The notes: generated from the sequence alone by a model not told the origin. Shown: positions 38,281 to 49,194, counted from the stretch's first letter. The stretch is 64,000 nucleotides of DNA from an uncultured Tolumonas sp. (GCF_963676665.1 NZ_OY781381.1:62001-126000); one strand, 5' to 3'. Program-made: numbers and translations.

Positions 38281-40697
38281 TTCTTCGCTTTTCCCTGACG
38301 TTTCTTGCGGCTGTTTTTCTTTTCAGCACGCGAACGACTAATTTTATCACTGGCTACCGGCTGTTGTTTGTCTTTTTCTTTCACACGCCCTTTCGCCGGT
38401 TTCTCTTGATCAGTTTTGGCTTTGCGCTGTTTTGAACGATCGCGTTTCTGCTGGATCTCACCAAGTAATTTCTGCTTTTTCGCCGCATCTTTGCCGGTAA
38501 AGACCAACGGATCTTCCACCAGCATCAGGTCGATCTTACGATCATCCAGATTAACTGCCGCCACCTTCACTCGCACCTTATCGCCCAAGCGATAGACACG
38601 GCGGAAGTTTTCGCCAATCAAGGTCTGGCGTGAGGCATCAAATTGATAATAATCATTGGTTAACGAGGATACATGCACCAAACCGTCGATATTCAATTCC
38701 GCTAGGCGGATGAAACAACCAAACGAGGTCACATTCGCAATCACGCCATCGAATTCAGAACCGACATGATCCTGCATGTATTCACATTTCAGCCAGTCAG
38801 ACACATCGCGGGTCGCATCATCTGCGCGGCGTTCGGTCATCGAGCACTGTAGACCCATCGGCGAAATATCATCATAGGAATAATGATAACCACCACTTGG
38901 TGTCCACTTGTGTTTCGGGTTGCCCTGCTGACGCGCCAGCTCATATTTAATACCGCGGTGCAGTAACAGATCGGGATAACGGCGAATTGGTGAAGTGAAA
39001 TGTGCGTACGATTGCAGCGCCAAACCAAAGTGGCCAATATTGTCCGCACTGTATTGCGCCTGCTGCATTGAACGTAACAGCATGGTATTGATCAGCTCAA
39101 CATCCGGACGATCCTGCACCAGTGCGGCTAATTCCGCGTAATGCATTGGCTCCGGTTCATCACCACCTTTCAGCTCTAACCCCAGTTCGCCGAGGAATTG
39201 ACGGAAGGTTTCCAGCTTCAGCTCACCCGGACGATCATGCACACGGAATAGAGTTTCAGCTTCTTGTTTCTCGATAAACTTCGCCGCTGCCACGTTTGCC
39301 TGGATCATGCACTCTTCAATCAGCTTGTGTGCATCATTGCGCACCAACGGCACAATGCGATCAATCTTGCGCTGTGCATTGAAGATAAAGCGGGTTTCAT
39401 CACTTTCAAATTCAACGGCACCACGGTGATGACGTGCATTTTTCAGAGCCAGATAGAGTTTGTGTAATTCCTCAATATGCGGCACTAACGCAGTGTATTG
39501 TTCACGGAGTTTGACATCACCATCCAAAATTGCGGCAACTTTGGTATAAGTCAGACGCGCATGTGAATTCATCACCGCTTCAAAGAATTTATACCCCGAT
39601 AAACGACCCGCTTCCGAGATGGTCATTTCACAGACCATACACAAACGATCAACTTGTGGGTTTAGCGAACATAGGCCATTCGAGAGCACTTCCGGCAGCA
39701 TCGGCACCACAAATTCTGGGAAATAGACCGAGTTACCGCGGTTATAGGCTTCATTATCCAGTGCGGTACCAGGGCGGACGTAATACGACACATCCGCAAT
39801 CGCTACCCATAAGCGCCAACCACCGCCACGTTTACGTTCACAGAATACTGCATCGTCAAAATCGCGGGCATCTTCACCATCGATGGTCATCAGTGGCAAC
39901 TGACGTAAATCAACACGCCCTTCTTTCGCCTCTTCTGGCACCTGTTCGGTCAGCGATTTGATCTGCGTCAGAACTTCTTGTGGCCACTCGTGCGGAATGC
40001 CAAATTTGCGGATGGAAATATCAATCTCCATGCCGGGATCCATATTGTCACCCAGCACTTCCAGGATCTGCCCCATCGCATTCAAGCGACCGGTTGGGCG
40101 CTGCGTGACCCGCACCACCACGATCTGGCTTTGACGCGCACCTAAAGTGGCATCCGGCGCGATCAGAATATCCTGAATGATGCGGTTATCATCCGGCACC
40201 ACAAAACCAACGCCATTTTCAACAAAATAGCGCCCGACCAAATCCATATCGCGCGATTTCAACAGGCGCACTAAACGCGCCTCCTGACGACCTTTCGCAT
40301 CGATTTTAGTTGGCTGCACCAACACATAATCACCGTGCATCAGGCTCGCCATATCCCATTGATTCAGGAACAAGTCGGCACCGCCCGTTTCAGGGCGCAG
40401 AAAACCATAGCCATCTTTGTGGCCGATAACATAACCTTTGATCAGATTCAGCTTATCCGGTAAGGCGTATGCTTTACTGCGGGTAAAGACAAGCTGTCCA
40501 TCCCGTTCCATCGCGCGCAGGCGACGGCGTAATCCTTCCACCTCATCTTCGTCTTGCAACATCAGCGTCTTCTCGATCTCATCTCGAGACATCGGACGAC
40601 CATTTTTCTCAATCAGAGCAAGAATAAGTTCACGACTCGCAATCGGTTTTTCGTATTTCTCAGCTTCGCGTGTGGCGAAAGGATCCTTGGGGGACAT
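38277..40697 (-). CDS. rnr: Ribonuclease R
   Basis: RNase R is a processive 3'-5' exoribonuclease that degrades structured RNA. The 806-residue protein has an N-terminal helix-turn-helix-like segment, cold-shock domains (about residues 75-220), the RNB catalytic domain with [15 protein letters not shown] holding the active-site acidic residues, an S1 domain (about 635-720) and a Lys/Arg-rich tail. The ATG at 40697 ([16 protein letters not shown]) fits the E. coli start (MSQDPF); an upstream ATG at 40712 is less likely. nsrR, which precedes rnr in E. coli, is absent. Confidence 0.96.
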   Translation of the reverse strand: MSPKDPFATREAEKYEKPIASRELILALIEKNGRPMSRDEIEKTLMLQDEDEVEGLRRRLRAMERDGQLVFTRSKAYALPDKLNLIKGYVIGHKDGYGFLRPETGGADLFLNQWDMASLMHGDYVLVQPTKIDAKGRQEARLVRLLKSRDMDLVGRYFVENGVGFVVPDDNRIIQDILIAPDATLGARQSQIVVVRVTQRPTGRLNAMGQILEVLGDNMDPGMEIDISIRKFGIPHEWPQEVLTQIKSLTEQVPEEAKEGRVDLRQLPLMTIDGEDARDFDDAVFCERKRGGGWRLWVAIADVSYYVRPGTALDNEAYNRGNSVYFPEFVVPMLPEVLSNGLCSLNPQVDRLCMVCEMTISEAGRLSGYKFFEAVMNSHARLTYTKVAAILDGDVKLREQYTALVPHIEELHKLYLALKNARHHRGAVEFESDETRFIFNAQRKIDRIVPLVRNDAHKLIEECMIQANVAAAKFIEKQEAETLFRVHDRPGELKLETFRQFLGELGLELKGGDEPEPMHYAELAALVQDRPDVELINTMLLRSMQQAQYSADNIGHFGLALQSYAHFTSPIRRYPDLLLHRGIKYELARQQGNPKHKWTPSGGYHYSYDDISPMGLQCSMTERRADDATRDVSDWLKCEYMQDHVGSEFDGVIANVTSFGCFIRLAELNIDGLVHVSSLTNDYYQFDASRQTLIGENFRRVYRLGDKVRVKVAAVNLDDRKIDLMLVEDPLVFTGKDAAKKQKLLGEIQQKRDRSKQRKAKTDQEKPAKGRVKEKDKQQPVASDKISRSRAEKKNSRKKRQGKAKK

Positions 40698-40796
40698 AAA
40701 CAGGCCTGCCATTGGCAATAAATAAAGTCATGATGAGTATAGCGAAATCAACCACTTTTTGGCAGGAATACCACTATTCGCGTTCACAACTATGCT

Positions 40797-41852
40797 ATGT
40801 TAATGCTGACAAGTAATGAGCCCGAGTTAATGCCTATGGATGAGTTTGCCCAATCAACAGCTAATCTGAAACAAGCTGTCCCCCTGATGATTAAATATCA
40901 GGTGCCAACGACGCCGACTAATTATGCCCTTTGGTATACGTACGTTGCGCAAACGAATCCACAATTAAATCAAGCAATTGACCGTTCCATTTCGGAAACC
41001 GGGCTCTGCTCTGCTGTCACCAGCGAGCAGCTTTATCAAAAACATTTAGCACTGGATACCGAGCGTAATAGTGAACAGGTAAAACATAGTCTGGAAGCCA
41101 TTGCGACCGAACTACAAGTTACCATGCAAGACACCAGAGTCGATGCCGAGCAATTCCATCAAGTGTTGGAAAAAGGCTTTTCTCAACTCGCCAAAATAGA
41201 TAGTGAAGGTCTGTCTCTGGATGAAATGGTGGCGTTAGTACGCGAACTGGTACAAAACTCACAGAAGATCGGTGTCAGCACCCGCTTCTTTCGCGATCAA
41301 TTAACGGATGCCGAAAAAGAAATTGGTGACCTAAAAAATCGTATCGAAGAGATCCGTAAAGAAGCCTATGAAGATGCGATGACCAATGTGCTGAATCGTC
41401 GGGCGTTTGATCAAGAAATCAATACGATGATGGCGATGAACAAACCGTTCAGCCTGATCATGATGGATATCGATTTCTTCAAAACCATCAATGACAACTT
41501 CGGCCACATGTTTGGCGATCAGGTACTTAAAGCGATCGCAAAACGTATCAGTGACAGCTGTAATAATGGCGAAAAAATTTATCGTATTGGTGGCGAAGAA
41601 TTTGCTTTATTACTACCAACCCGCAAATTACTGATTGCTCGCCAGTTCGCTGAATCACAACGCAGGGCAATCGAGCGACTGAATATCATCAATAAAAATA
41701 CCAGCCAGCGTTTAAACAATGTTACCGCTTCTTTTGGCGTAGCTGAATTCACACCGGGCGATGATTATCAGTCATTAATGCATCGTGCCGATGTGCAATT
41801 ATACAAAGCCAAACAACTCGGTCGTAATCGTGTTATGCCCATGTCGCTATAA
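40797..41852 (+). CDS. Diguanylate cyclase (GGDEF domain)
   Basis: A 351-residue soluble protein. The N-terminal half (about residues 1-180) is helical with a coiled coil before the catalytic domain and resembles the N-terminal region of DgcC/YeaP-like enzymes, with no transmembrane segment. The GGDEF domain (about 185-350) has the conserved NRRAFDQE, DIDFFKTINDNFGHMFGDQVL and the catalytic signature RIGGEEF. No RxxD product-inhibition site is present at the usual position before GGEEF. Synthesis of c-di-GMP is expected. The first ATG lacks a clear ribosome site; ATGs 11 or 13 codons further on are alternatives. Confidence 0.88.
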   Translation: MLMLTSNEPELMPMDEFAQSTANLKQAVPLMIKYQVPTTPTNYALWYTYVAQTNPQLNQAIDRSISETGLCSAVTSEQLYQKHLALDTERNSEQVKHSLEAIATELQVTMQDTRVDAEQFHQVLEKGFSQLAKIDSEGLSLDEMVALVRELVQNSQKIGVSTRFFRDQLTDAEKEIGDLKNRIEEIRKEAYEDAMTNVLNRRAFDQEINTMMAMNKPFSLIMMDIDFFKTINDNFGHMFGDQVLKAIAKRISDSCNNGEKIYRIGGEEFALLLPTRKLLIARQFAESQRRAIERLNIINKNTSQRLNNVTASFGVAEFTPGDDYQSLMHRADVQLYKAKQLGRNRVMPMSL

Positions 41853-42746
41853 CTGCGAATGGGCCTTTAACTGCTGCTGACACAATAAAGCTAAACGCTG
41901 ATAACGCGCTTTCAATGGAGAACCAGGGCGGTATATCAAACCAACCGTGCGTTTAGGTTCTGGATCATGGCACGGCAGATAACAGACACCATCACGCACC
42001 CGCTCATTAGGTACCGCTAATTTAGGGATCAAGGTGATCCCACCTCCGGCGGCTACCATATTCCGTAATGTTTCCAGACTGGTAGCCCGAAAATGGGCAT
42101 CTTCCCGGGCACCAGCGGCAAAACAAAATCCCAATGCTTGTTCACGCAAACAATGACCATCTTCCAACATTAATAGCTGTTGTCCGGATAATTCATTCAT
42201 GCCTATTTGTTCACGTTGCGCCCAACGATGATCAGCTGAAATAGCTAGGTACATACTTTCTTCAAATACCGGGATTTCAATAAACGCATCAGTTTCTTTT
42301 ACTAAAGCCAACAAAGCACAATCCAGCTCACCATTATCTAGCTGTGCCACAATTTGATGTGTTTGTGCCTCATGCAGATATATTTCTAACTCTGGGAATT
42401 CATGACGGATCGCAGGAATGATATGCGGTAATAAATAAGGGCCAACCGTCGGAATTAATCCAATATGCAGTGGACCCGCCATCTCTTCCGTATGTTGTTG
42501 AGCCATTTCTTTTAGTAAGCGAGCCTCTTCCAGCACTTTTCTCGCTTGTGCAACTAATTGTAATCCTGATGCCGTAAATAAAACCTTACGACTGGTTCGC
42601 TCTAACAGGATCAAGCCGAGTTCAATTTCTAACTTGCGTATTTGCCCGCTCAACGTTGGCTGACTAACATAACAGGCCTCAGCCGCCAGACGAAAATGCT
42701 GATGTTCTGCCAGCGCGACTAAATATTCCAAATCACGTAGATTCAT
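41847..42746 (-). CDS. oxyR: Hydrogen peroxide-inducible regulator OxyR
   Basis: A 299-residue LysR-type regulator with an N-terminal HTH (about residues 1-60, FRLAAEACYVSQPTLSGQIRKLE) and an effector domain with the peroxide-sensing cysteines Cys199 and Cys208 (GHCLREQALGFC), exactly at the E. coli positions. Peroxide oxidises them to a disulfide and switches on antioxidant genes. A matching operator lies just upstream of the start. The 3' end overlaps the diguanylate cyclase gene by 6 bp, tail to tail. Confidence 0.96.
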   Translation of the reverse strand: MNLRDLEYLVALAEHQHFRLAAEACYVSQPTLSGQIRKLEIELGLILLERTSRKVLFTASGLQLVAQARKVLEEARLLKEMAQQHTEEMAGPLHIGLIPTVGPYLLPHIIPAIRHEFPELEIYLHEAQTHQIVAQLDNGELDCALLALVKETDAFIEIPVFEESMYLAISADHRWAQREQIGMNELSGQQLLMLEDGHCLREQALGFCFAAGAREDAHFRATSLETLRNMVAAGGGITLIPKLAVPNERVRDGVCYLPCHDPEPKRTVGLIYRPGSPLKARYQRLALLCQQQLKAHSQL

Positions 42747-42756
42747 TGTACATACC

Positions 42757-42773
42757 GATAGATTTCAACTATC
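42757..42773. promoter_or_regulatory. OxyR operator upstream of oxyR
   Basis: GATAG-N7-CTATC contains ATAG-N7-CTAT, the OxyR half-operator, 11 bp before the oxyR start. The next helical turn continues with ATAA (42780-42783), a partial third element. It may control both oxyR and the divergent cytochrome b562 gene. Confidence 0.65.
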
Positions 42774-42926
42774 AAAAGAATAACAATTATTGACATGGAC
42801 TATCAATACATTATGCGTACTTATAATTGATTACGTATTTTATAAATTAACGATTTATTAACGCATTTTTAATCTTTATGTTGTAGCCTGATAAGGTATA
42901 TAAAAACTGCTCTCAAGGAGTTCTCG

Positions 42927-43322
42927 ATGAAAAAGTGCGTAACCTTTCTTTCTTCTGTTTTATTGTCAACCGTATTAATCGCACCCGCTTTCGCAGCCGT
43001 TGATGTTGGCGATGCAATGAAAGAAATGGGCAAAAATTACCGTTTGGTAATGAAAGATACTGATGCAGCCAGCCTGAAACAGGATTTAGCATCACTACGC
43101 GCAGCGGCAGTAAAAGCACAATCAGGCGTGCCTGGTAATATGCAAAAAGATGCCGCAGACAGCGCAAACCGTAAAACTTTCACTGCTGGTATGAAAGAGT
43201 TTATCGATCAAGTTGATGTTGCCAGCAAACTAGCTGATGAAGGTAAAGTTCCGGAAGCGAAAGCAGAAGCCGCTAAGCTGAAAGATCTGATGAAAGAATA
43301 TCACGGTAAACTTGGGGTTTAA
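42927..43322 (+). CDS. cybC: Soluble cytochrome b562
   Basis: A 131-residue periplasmic four-helix-bundle haem protein. A signal peptide (about residues 1-24, cut at FAA) precedes a mature chain whose expected haem ligands are a Met early in helix 1 (DAMKEM) and a His in helix 4 (EYHGKL). There is no CxxCH, so haem is bound non-covalently as in E. coli cytochrome b562. Its role is uncertain in the family. AAGGAG lies 8 bp upstream. It is divergent from oxyR and has its own terminator. Confidence 0.87.
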   Translation: MKKCVTFLSSVLLSTVLIAPAFAAVDVGDAMKEMGKNYRLVMKDTDAASLKQDLASLRAAAVKAQSGVPGNMQKDAADSANRKTFTAGMKEFIDQVDVASKLADEGKVPEAKAEAAKLKDLMKEYHGKLGV

Positions 43323-43335
43323 TCAAGTAAAAAAA

Positions 43336-43368
43336 CAAAAAGCCGTTGAATCACAACGGCTTTTTTAT
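43336..43368. terminator. Bidirectional terminator after cybC
   Basis: AAAAGCCGTTG/CAACGGCTTTT (43338-43348 and 43354-43364) with a 5-nt loop, an A run on the left and T6 on the right. Confidence 0.85.
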
Positions 43369-43387
43369 TTCAAAATTATTTATTAAT

Positions 43388-43888
43388 TTAGCGATTAATA
43401 TAATTCAGGAAATCTGCTTCAAGCTGACCATTAGACACACAAACCGGGGTTACCGACGGCGCAGCAATTTTATCGCCACTACCTTCTATATACGATACTG
43501 TCGTTGTGCCTTTCAAATTAATTGAAGCCACTGCTTTTTCAGCATTTTGCGTGATCATAATATTAATTTTTACAGCAGGTTGTTCAATACTAACGCGTGA
43601 ACCACCTTTACCACAATCAAGGTACCGTAAACCATCAGCATAGCTTTCTTGCGATGAAGACAAAACTCCACCAGTCACTTCACCCTGACCTTCAAATCCT
43701 TTTTCTGCCAACCAACGCTGCGCCCGGCCCCATAATAAATCGTACGGAACATTCACCTCAGCACTGGTTTGTACTGGTACAGCTGTCGGTGGCGTATAAC
43801 GATATTGCTCAGACACACCACTGGAACCGGAACAACCAGCTAACAGCAAAACTACTGCCACACCGATACAACTAAGCGTCTTGTTCAT
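43388..43888 (-). CDS. Predicted lipoprotein of unknown function
   Basis: A 166-residue protein with a lipoprotein signal peptide and lipobox LLAGC (Cys19), followed by a Ser/Gly linker. The rest is compact, with WGRAQRWLAEKGFEGQGEVTGGVLSSSQE resembling the BamC-like or NlpB-type folds only loosely. Ser at +2 suggests outer-membrane sorting. I do not recognise the family. It is convergent with cybC. Confidence 0.72.
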   Translation of the reverse strand: MNKTLSCIGVAVVLLLAGCSGSSGVSEQYRYTPPTAVPVQTSAEVNVPYDLLWGRAQRWLAEKGFEGQGEVTGGVLSSSQESYADGLRYLDCGKGGSRVSIEQPAVKINIMITQNAEKAVASINLKGTTTVSYIEGSGDKIAAPSVTPVCVSNGQLEADFLNYINR

Positions 43889-43987
43889 AAATATGCCCTA
43901 GCTAACCATCATCTATTTAAACGACTAAACTGACGATATTGTCTAACAAGGTACTTTATTTGGCTAGTTTTATTTGAATAAGCTGAT

Positions 43988-44212
43988 TTAACGGTTTAAC
44001 AGCACGCCTGTTTCTAACTCTCGTTCTCTTTGGCATTCAGCTAAATATATAGCCCCAAGCACTGATGGTTTTTGATGATATTGATCAATGGCTCGTTCCA
44101 CCATCAAAGTTAATGTCTGTTGAGTTTTTGCCATTCTGAATTTACGCAGCCAAATATCTTTAGATTCAAGATCCAGAGGTTCAGCTATATCTTCGTCTTT
44201 TTTAGAGGCCAT
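43988..44212 (-). CDS. Conserved-looking hypothetical protein, 74 residues
   Basis: A small, charged, soluble protein without a signal peptide or membrane segment, predicted mostly helical (WLRKFRMAKTQQTLTLMVERAIDQY). I do not recognise a family. It lies on the same strand 71 bp downstream of trpS, where E. coli carries unrelated small genes. Codon use looks like its neighbours, so it is probably real, but the ribosome site (AAGATG) is weak. Confidence 0.55.
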   Translation of the reverse strand: MASKKDEDIAEPLDLESKDIWLRKFRMAKTQQTLTLMVERAIDQYHQKPSVLGAIYLAECQRERELETGVLLNR

Positions 44213-44283
44213 AATTCATCTTATATAGGTTATATAGCAGGAATAATTTGGCTGAATTAATTTTTTATAATTCAGCCGGAAAA

Positions 44284-45288
44284 TTAACGTTTACTTACAA
44301 AACCAATAGCATCAAATACTCGACGCATTGTTTCCTCGGCACGAATTTGTGCTTTTTCGCCACCTTGCTGCAGAATTGCCAATAAAGCCGCTTCATCTGC
44401 CCGTAACTCTTTATATCGTTGCTGGATAGGTTCCAACAAAGCAACAACTGCATCAGCAGCTTCAGTTTTCAGATGTCCGTACATTTTACCTTCAAAGCTA
44501 GCTTCCAACTCCGCGATAGAGCGTCCGGTGGCGCCATGCATGAGGCTTAATAAATTACTTACACCTGGTTTAGTTTCTATATCAAAGCGAACTACTGGTG
44601 GATCTTCTGAATCAGTCACTGCTTTTTTGAGTTTTTTCACTATTGATTTAGGGTCTTCGAGTAAACCAATCACATTATTTTGATTATCATCCGATTTAGA
44701 CATTTTCTTGGTCGGATCTTGTAAACTCATCACCTTCGCACCCTGAGGTGGAATAAAAGGTTCAGGTGTAGTTAATATATTGCCGTAAAGTGCATTAAAG
44801 CGATAAGCAATATCTCGCGTTAATTCTAAATGTTGTTTTTGATCCTGGCCAACAGGTACCTGATTCGCTTGATATAAAAGAATATCCGCCGCCATCAAAA
44901 CAGGATAATCAAATAAACCAACCGTGACATTATTTTCATAACGCTGAGATTTATCTTTAAACTGTGTCATACGGGATAATTCACCCATTTGAGTATAACA
45001 GTTTAGTATCCAGCCCAATTCTGCATGTTGTGGTACATGTGACTGCATAAATACGGTGCTTTTTGCAGGATCAATACCTACCGCCAGATATAATGCAGCC
45101 GTATCTAAACAGGCTTTACGCAAAGCTTGAGGGTCTTGACGTACCGTGATTGCGTGCAAATCAACAATACAATACAGACAATCGTAATCATCTTGCATCT
45201 GAACCCACTGACGCAAGGCTCCCATATAATTACCAATGGTAAGTTGCCCCGATGGTTGAGCTCCGCTCAATACAATTGGTTTTGCCAT
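44284..45288 (-). CDS. trpS: Tryptophanyl-tRNA synthetase
   Basis: TrpS charges tRNA-Trp. The 334-residue class I synthetase has the HIGH-equivalent [17 protein letters not shown] (TIGN) at residues 8-24 and KMSKSDDN as the KMSKS loop, as in E. coli. It is the last recognised gene of the aroK-aroB-damX-dam-rpe-gph-trpS string, starting 1 bp after the gph stop. Confidence 0.97.
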   Translation of the reverse strand: MAKPIVLSGAQPSGQLTIGNYMGALRQWVQMQDDYDCLYCIVDLHAITVRQDPQALRKACLDTAALYLAVGIDPAKSTVFMQSHVPQHAELGWILNCYTQMGELSRMTQFKDKSQRYENNVTVGLFDYPVLMAADILLYQANQVPVGQDQKQHLELTRDIAYRFNALYGNILTTPEPFIPPQGAKVMSLQDPTKKMSKSDDNQNNVIGLLEDPKSIVKKLKKAVTDSEDPPVVRFDIETKPGVSNLLSLMHGATGRSIAELEASFEGKMYGHLKTEAADAVVALLEPIQQRYKELRADEAALLAILQQGGEKAQIRAEETMRRVFDAIGFVSKR

Positions 45289-45289
45289 T

Positions 45290-45982
45290 TCAATTCCTTA
45301 CTTCAGCGTTCAGCAACGACACTAATTCATCAAAGCGATGTAATACCCAATCTGGTTCGCTGTTTTCTATTGGTTCACCATGGTTATAACCATAACTTAA
45401 ACCGACAACAGGAATGCCCGCAGCACGTGCAGCTTGAATATCATTTTTCGAATCACCAACCATCAGTGTTTCTGTTGGCTGAACCTTAAATTGTTCGCAT
45501 AAATAATATAGCGGTAATGGATCTGGTTTTTTCACCGGTAAACGACCACCACCTAGAGTGTAAGTGAAAAATTCTGCAATACCTGCCGATTGTAATAATG
45601 GTTGCACAAATTGATCAGGCTTATTGGTCACAACCGCCATAGAGTAACCAGCCTGTGCCAATACAGATAATGTTTCTTTCACCGCAGGATAAAGCGAATA
45701 ATCGCGGTCTATACCCATCTGATAATAATGATCAAACTGGCTTTTTACTTGTTGAAACAAAGTTTCATCGATATCAGTAAAATGATATTGCTGACAGATT
45801 GCTCGCTTCAATAATACATCGGCACCATTACCAATCCAATCACGAACCTGCTCGATAGAAACGGCAGATAATTGATTGGATTTTAATGCAGCCTGAACAG
45901 CCAGATAAAGTTGTGGAACACTATCAATTAGCGTTCCATCCAGATCGAATAAAATAACTTTTACATTATTTAAATCAGACAT
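45290..45982 (-). CDS. gph: Phosphoglycolate phosphatase
   Basis: Gph hydrolyses 2-phosphoglycolate, mostly formed during repair of oxidised DNA ends. The 230-residue HAD hydrolase has [10 protein letters not shown] (motif I, nucleophile Asp), TNKPDQF (motif II) and [16 protein letters not shown] (motif IV). It overlaps the rpe stop by 8 bp and is almost adjacent to trpS, as in E. coli. Confidence 0.95.
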   Translation of the reverse strand: MSDLNNVKVILFDLDGTLIDSVPQLYLAVQAALKSNQLSAVSIEQVRDWIGNGADVLLKRAICQQYHFTDIDETLFQQVKSQFDHYYQMGIDRDYSLYPAVKETLSVLAQAGYSMAVVTNKPDQFVQPLLQSAGIAEFFTYTLGGGRLPVKKPDPLPLYYLCEQFKVQPTETLMVGDSKNDIQAARAAGIPVVGLSYGYNHGEPIENSEPDWVLHRFDELVSLLNAEVRN

Positions 45983-46655
45983 TCGCAGAGTCTAACTCCT
46001 GACGCATACGAGCAATAACAGCCGCATAATCCGGTTGATCAAAAATAGCAGAGCCTGCAACAAACATATCGGCACCTGCTTCCGCGATCTGACGGATATT
46101 ATCAACTTTCACGCCACCATCGACTTCCAGACGGATATCACGTCCGCATTCTTTAATCCGCTGACGAACCTGACGTAATTTATCCAGTGTTGCAGGGATA
46201 AAACTCTGACCACCAAACCCTGGGTTAACTGACATTAACAAAATAACGTCCAGTTTATCCATTACATGATCAAGATAATGCAGTGGTGTGGCCGGGTTAA
46301 GCACTAAACCAGCCTGACAGCCATGTTCTTTAATCAATTGTAATGAACGATCCACATGCTCTGATGTTTCAGGGTGAAATGTAATGATAGAAGCACCTGC
46401 TTTGGCAAAGTCAGGAATAATGCGATCAACCGGTTTTACCATCAGATGCACATCAATCGGCGCCGTAATACCATAATCACGCAATGCTTTACAGACCATC
46501 GGTCCAATGGTCAGATTGGGTACATAATGATTGTCCATCACATCAAAATGAACAACATCAGCACCTGCATTTAATACATCAATAACATCGTCACCCAGAC
46601 GGGCAAAATTTGCAGAAAGAATTGAAGGAGCAATCAGATACGGTTTCATATTCAT
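45975..46655 (-). CDS. rpe: Ribulose-phosphate 3-epimerase
   Basis: Rpe interconverts ribulose 5-phosphate and xylulose 5-phosphate. The 226-residue TIM barrel has [33 protein letters not shown] with metal-binding His and catalytic Asp, [13 protein letters not shown] and EVDGGV with the second catalytic Asp. It lies 12 bp after dam and overlaps gph. Confidence 0.97.
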   Translation of the reverse strand: MNMKPYLIAPSILSANFARLGDDVIDVLNAGADVVHFDVMDNHYVPNLTIGPMVCKALRDYGITAPIDVHLMVKPVDRIIPDFAKAGASIITFHPETSEHVDRSLQLIKEHGCQAGLVLNPATPLHYLDHVMDKLDVILLMSVNPGFGGQSFIPATLDKLRQVRQRIKECGRDIRLEVDGGVKVDNIRQIAEAGADMFVAGSAIFDQPDYAAVIARMRQELDSANV

Positions 46656-46667
46656 CGGTCTTTAAGG

Positions 46668-47507
46668 TTACCCAGCCTTTCTGGCCAGTCGGTGTGGTTC
46701 ATAACGGGCGATCAATTCTGCGACCCGTTGACGCGTATGTCCTGCACGACTAATTGTTCGTTTAACCTGCAGTTCTTGTAAAACAGCATGTTGATATAAG
46801 TCGTAAGTCAAATCGGTGGCATGATTACTAATTAATACCGGAACACGTTTTTCCACAGCAGTCTGCCAGGCTAATTCCGCCAAATGCCGCTGTTCATTTT
46901 CCGAAAAGCCCTTAGCAGCATAGCTGGTAAAACTCGCACTTGGCGATAAAGGGACATAGGGCGGATCACAATAGACCACATGATCCTGTTCCAGCATGGC
47001 AAATGTTTCAATAAACGACTGACAAACAAATGTGGCTTTTTGTGCTTTTTCAGCAAAAAACCATAATTCTGCTTCCGGAAAATAAGGTTTTTTATAACGG
47101 CCAAAAGGTACGTTAAAACCACCTTTACGGTTATATCGACATAATCCATTGTAGCCATGACGATTCAGATATAAGAATAACGCAGCACGCCATTGCACAT
47201 CTCTGGTGTGATTAAATTCGTCACGCAGTTGAAAATAACGTTCCCGCTGATTATTTTCTTCACAGAACAACGTTTTTGCGAGGCGGATAAACGCATCAGG
47301 TTCCGTCTTTAACAGATTGTATAACGCAATCAGGTCAGGATTAATATCAGCTAATAGATAAGCATCATAATCGGTATTTAAAAATACAGAACCTGCACCA
47401 ACAAACGGCTCAACCAATACGTTACCGGTTGGTAAAAACTCCGTGATCGACTCGATCAGACTATATTTACCGCCTGCCCATTTTAAAAATGCCCGCTGTT
47501 TTTTCAT
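46668..47507 (-). CDS. dam: DNA adenine methyltransferase
   Basis: Dam methylates adenine N6 in GATC and directs mismatch repair and replication timing. The 279-residue D12-class enzyme has FLKWAGGKYSL and EPFVGAGSVF (AdoMet binding) and the catalytic DPPY (CDPPYVPLS) near residue 180. It lies between damX and rpe as in E. coli, 92 bp after damX, so an internal promoter is possible. Confidence 0.97.
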   Translation of the reverse strand: MKKQRAFLKWAGGKYSLIESITEFLPTGNVLVEPFVGAGSVFLNTDYDAYLLADINPDLIALYNLLKTEPDAFIRLAKTLFCEENNQRERYFQLRDEFNHTRDVQWRAALFLYLNRHGYNGLCRYNRKGGFNVPFGRYKKPYFPEAELWFFAEKAQKATFVCQSFIETFAMLEQDHVVYCDPPYVPLSPSASFTSYAAKGFSENEQRHLAELAWQTAVEKRVPVLISNHATDLTYDLYQHAVLQELQVKRTISRAGHTRQRVAELIARYEPHRLARKAG

Positions 47508-47599
47508 GATACAGCACGACTCACTGCAAGTGCGTGCCGTAAATCTGTACTAAAGCAGAATGCGTGGTTCTTTCTTTCGGTCATGTAACTTCTGCTCTG

Positions 47600-49192
47600 T
47601 TATTTACCTTGTTCTGTACGGATCTGAGCATAAGATTTAGGCCATGGCTTCGTGTTTTGAACAGAAGCAGGCAATCTCGACACAGCCGCTTTAGCAGCAG
47701 CTGATGATGCATACTCACCATAGATCAGGACATATTTTCCATTGGACTGATTTTTATAAATTTTTGTTTTTGCTTGCAAACCACTACTGGTTGCTAATTT
47801 TTTAAGCGCAACGGCATCACTACTGGCAGCAAGTTGTAACGCATAACCTTTAGTAGCCATTGGTGCTGGCGTTGTATTATTTTTGACTGTTTTTAGCGTT
47901 GTTGGCGAGTTCTTTACCAATTTATGCTCAGTTTTGTGCTCAGTAATTACTTTTGTTTTTTTCTGAACGGCCTTCTTTTCTAAAGAAGATTTCTTCTCTG
48001 TAGATATTTTTTTCTTTGCAGCTTCAGTTTGAACAACTGAAGTGCTCTCACCTTTAATTTCACTAACAATCGGTTTTAATTGATGCGCCGATGTGATTTC
48101 AGAAGATGTTGTTGTCTGACTATCAACAACAGCTGACTCTGCAGTCGGTTGATTCGCAGTTATTTGTTGTAATGCTTGATCACTAATTACCACCCGGCGC
48201 TTATTACTATCATCAGCAGCCTGTTCAGCATCAATTCCTGCACCATTTGCTCCAGACACAATTCCTTCCTGTGTCACAACTGCAGGCAATGCACTTGAAG
48301 CAGCTACTACGCCCTCAGGTACCACTGCTGCTGACGTACTCGGTGCCAATGCTACAGATTGACGTTCTGGTTGCGGAGCGGATGTCGCTGTTGACGATGA
48401 ATTTTTCCCAGAGAGAGAAGGGATAACCCAGCTCAGCAATAAGACTACTCCGGCTAAAATAGCCACCGCGGCAACAATTTTATTAACAGGCAGCGCCGTT
48501 TTTCCGAATGATGATAGAGATTTTTTATCCATACATGCCTCCGCAATTGCAACTACCTCTCCAGGCTTGCCCTGACTGTGTGCCAAGCGAGCCAGAGCTT
48601 GTTCACCCTGAGCTGCGGAGACCTCTCCGTCCTGCAGGTAGTGCATCAACAATTTCTTTTGTTCTTTAAGAGTCAGTGGCTCTACTTCTATTTCCAGCGC
48701 CATCTGCTCCCGACCTTTTAGATGTTGCGCCAGATATTCAGAAAATTCACTGGTTCCGATCAGTAATACACTAATTTTGTGTGATGGATACAACTCATCC
48801 ACCTGAGCAAGCCATTGCCAAAGCTCAAATGCCCAGTCAGAAGCAAGACTATCCGCATTATCGACAACTAATAACTGAGGACGAGAAAAATCCGAGATGA
48901 GTCGATTTAGCGTTTCATTGAGTGGTTCGGTAGCATCAAAGACGGCACTGGGTCTTAACTGTAAGACGATATTTTCTCTGACATGAGATAATTCCATGGC
49001 AGGATGTAATTCGACATAACCGACAGTTAAATTTGCATCCAGCTCATTCAACAATTGCTGACAAATAGAACTACGTCCAGAGCCATTTGCTCCAGATAAG
49101 AATATGAATGATGAAGAAAACCCAATTAGTTGTTTTACACGCGAGACTAATTGGGTTTGAGTTGGGAGTAATAAATAATCGTTTGATGTCAC
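47600..49192 (-). CDS. damX: Cell-division protein DamX (AAA ATPase-like, SPOR domain)
   Basis: A 530-residue bitopic inner-membrane protein. Its cytoplasmic N-terminal ATPase-like domain has Walker A SGANGSGRSS near residue 34 and Walker B LLVVDNAD near 110. A transmembrane helix follows (about 240-262), then a long Ser/Thr/Lys-rich periplasmic linker and a C-terminal SPOR domain (about 450-525, GYALQLAASSD) that binds denuded septal glycan. The start appears to be GTG 2 bp after the aroB stop, so translation is probably coupled. E. coli DamX is shorter (428). Confidence 0.92.
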   Translation of the reverse strand: MTSNDYLLLPTQTQLVSRVKQLIGFSSSFIFLSGANGSGRSSICQQLLNELDANLTVGYVELHPAMELSHVRENIVLQLRPSAVFDATEPLNETLNRLISDFSRPQLLVVDNADSLASDWAFELWQWLAQVDELYPSHKISVLLIGTSEFSEYLAQHLKGREQMALEIEVEPLTLKEQKKLLMHYLQDGEVSAAQGEQALARLAHSQGKPGEVVAIAEACMDKKSLSSFGKTALPVNKIVAAVAILAGVVLLLSWVIPSLSGKNSSSTATSAPQPERQSVALAPSTSAAVVPEGVVAASSALPAVVTQEGIVSGANGAGIDAEQAADDSNKRRVVISDQALQQITANQPTAESAVVDSQTTTSSEITSAHQLKPIVSEIKGESTSVVQTEAAKKKISTEKKSSLEKKAVQKKTKVITEHKTEHKLVKNSPTTLKTVKNNTTPAPMATKGYALQLAASSDAVALKKLATSSGLQAKTKIYKNQSNGKYVLIYGEYASSAAAKAAVSRLPASVQNTKPWPKSYAQIRTEQGK

Positions 49193-49194
49193 AT

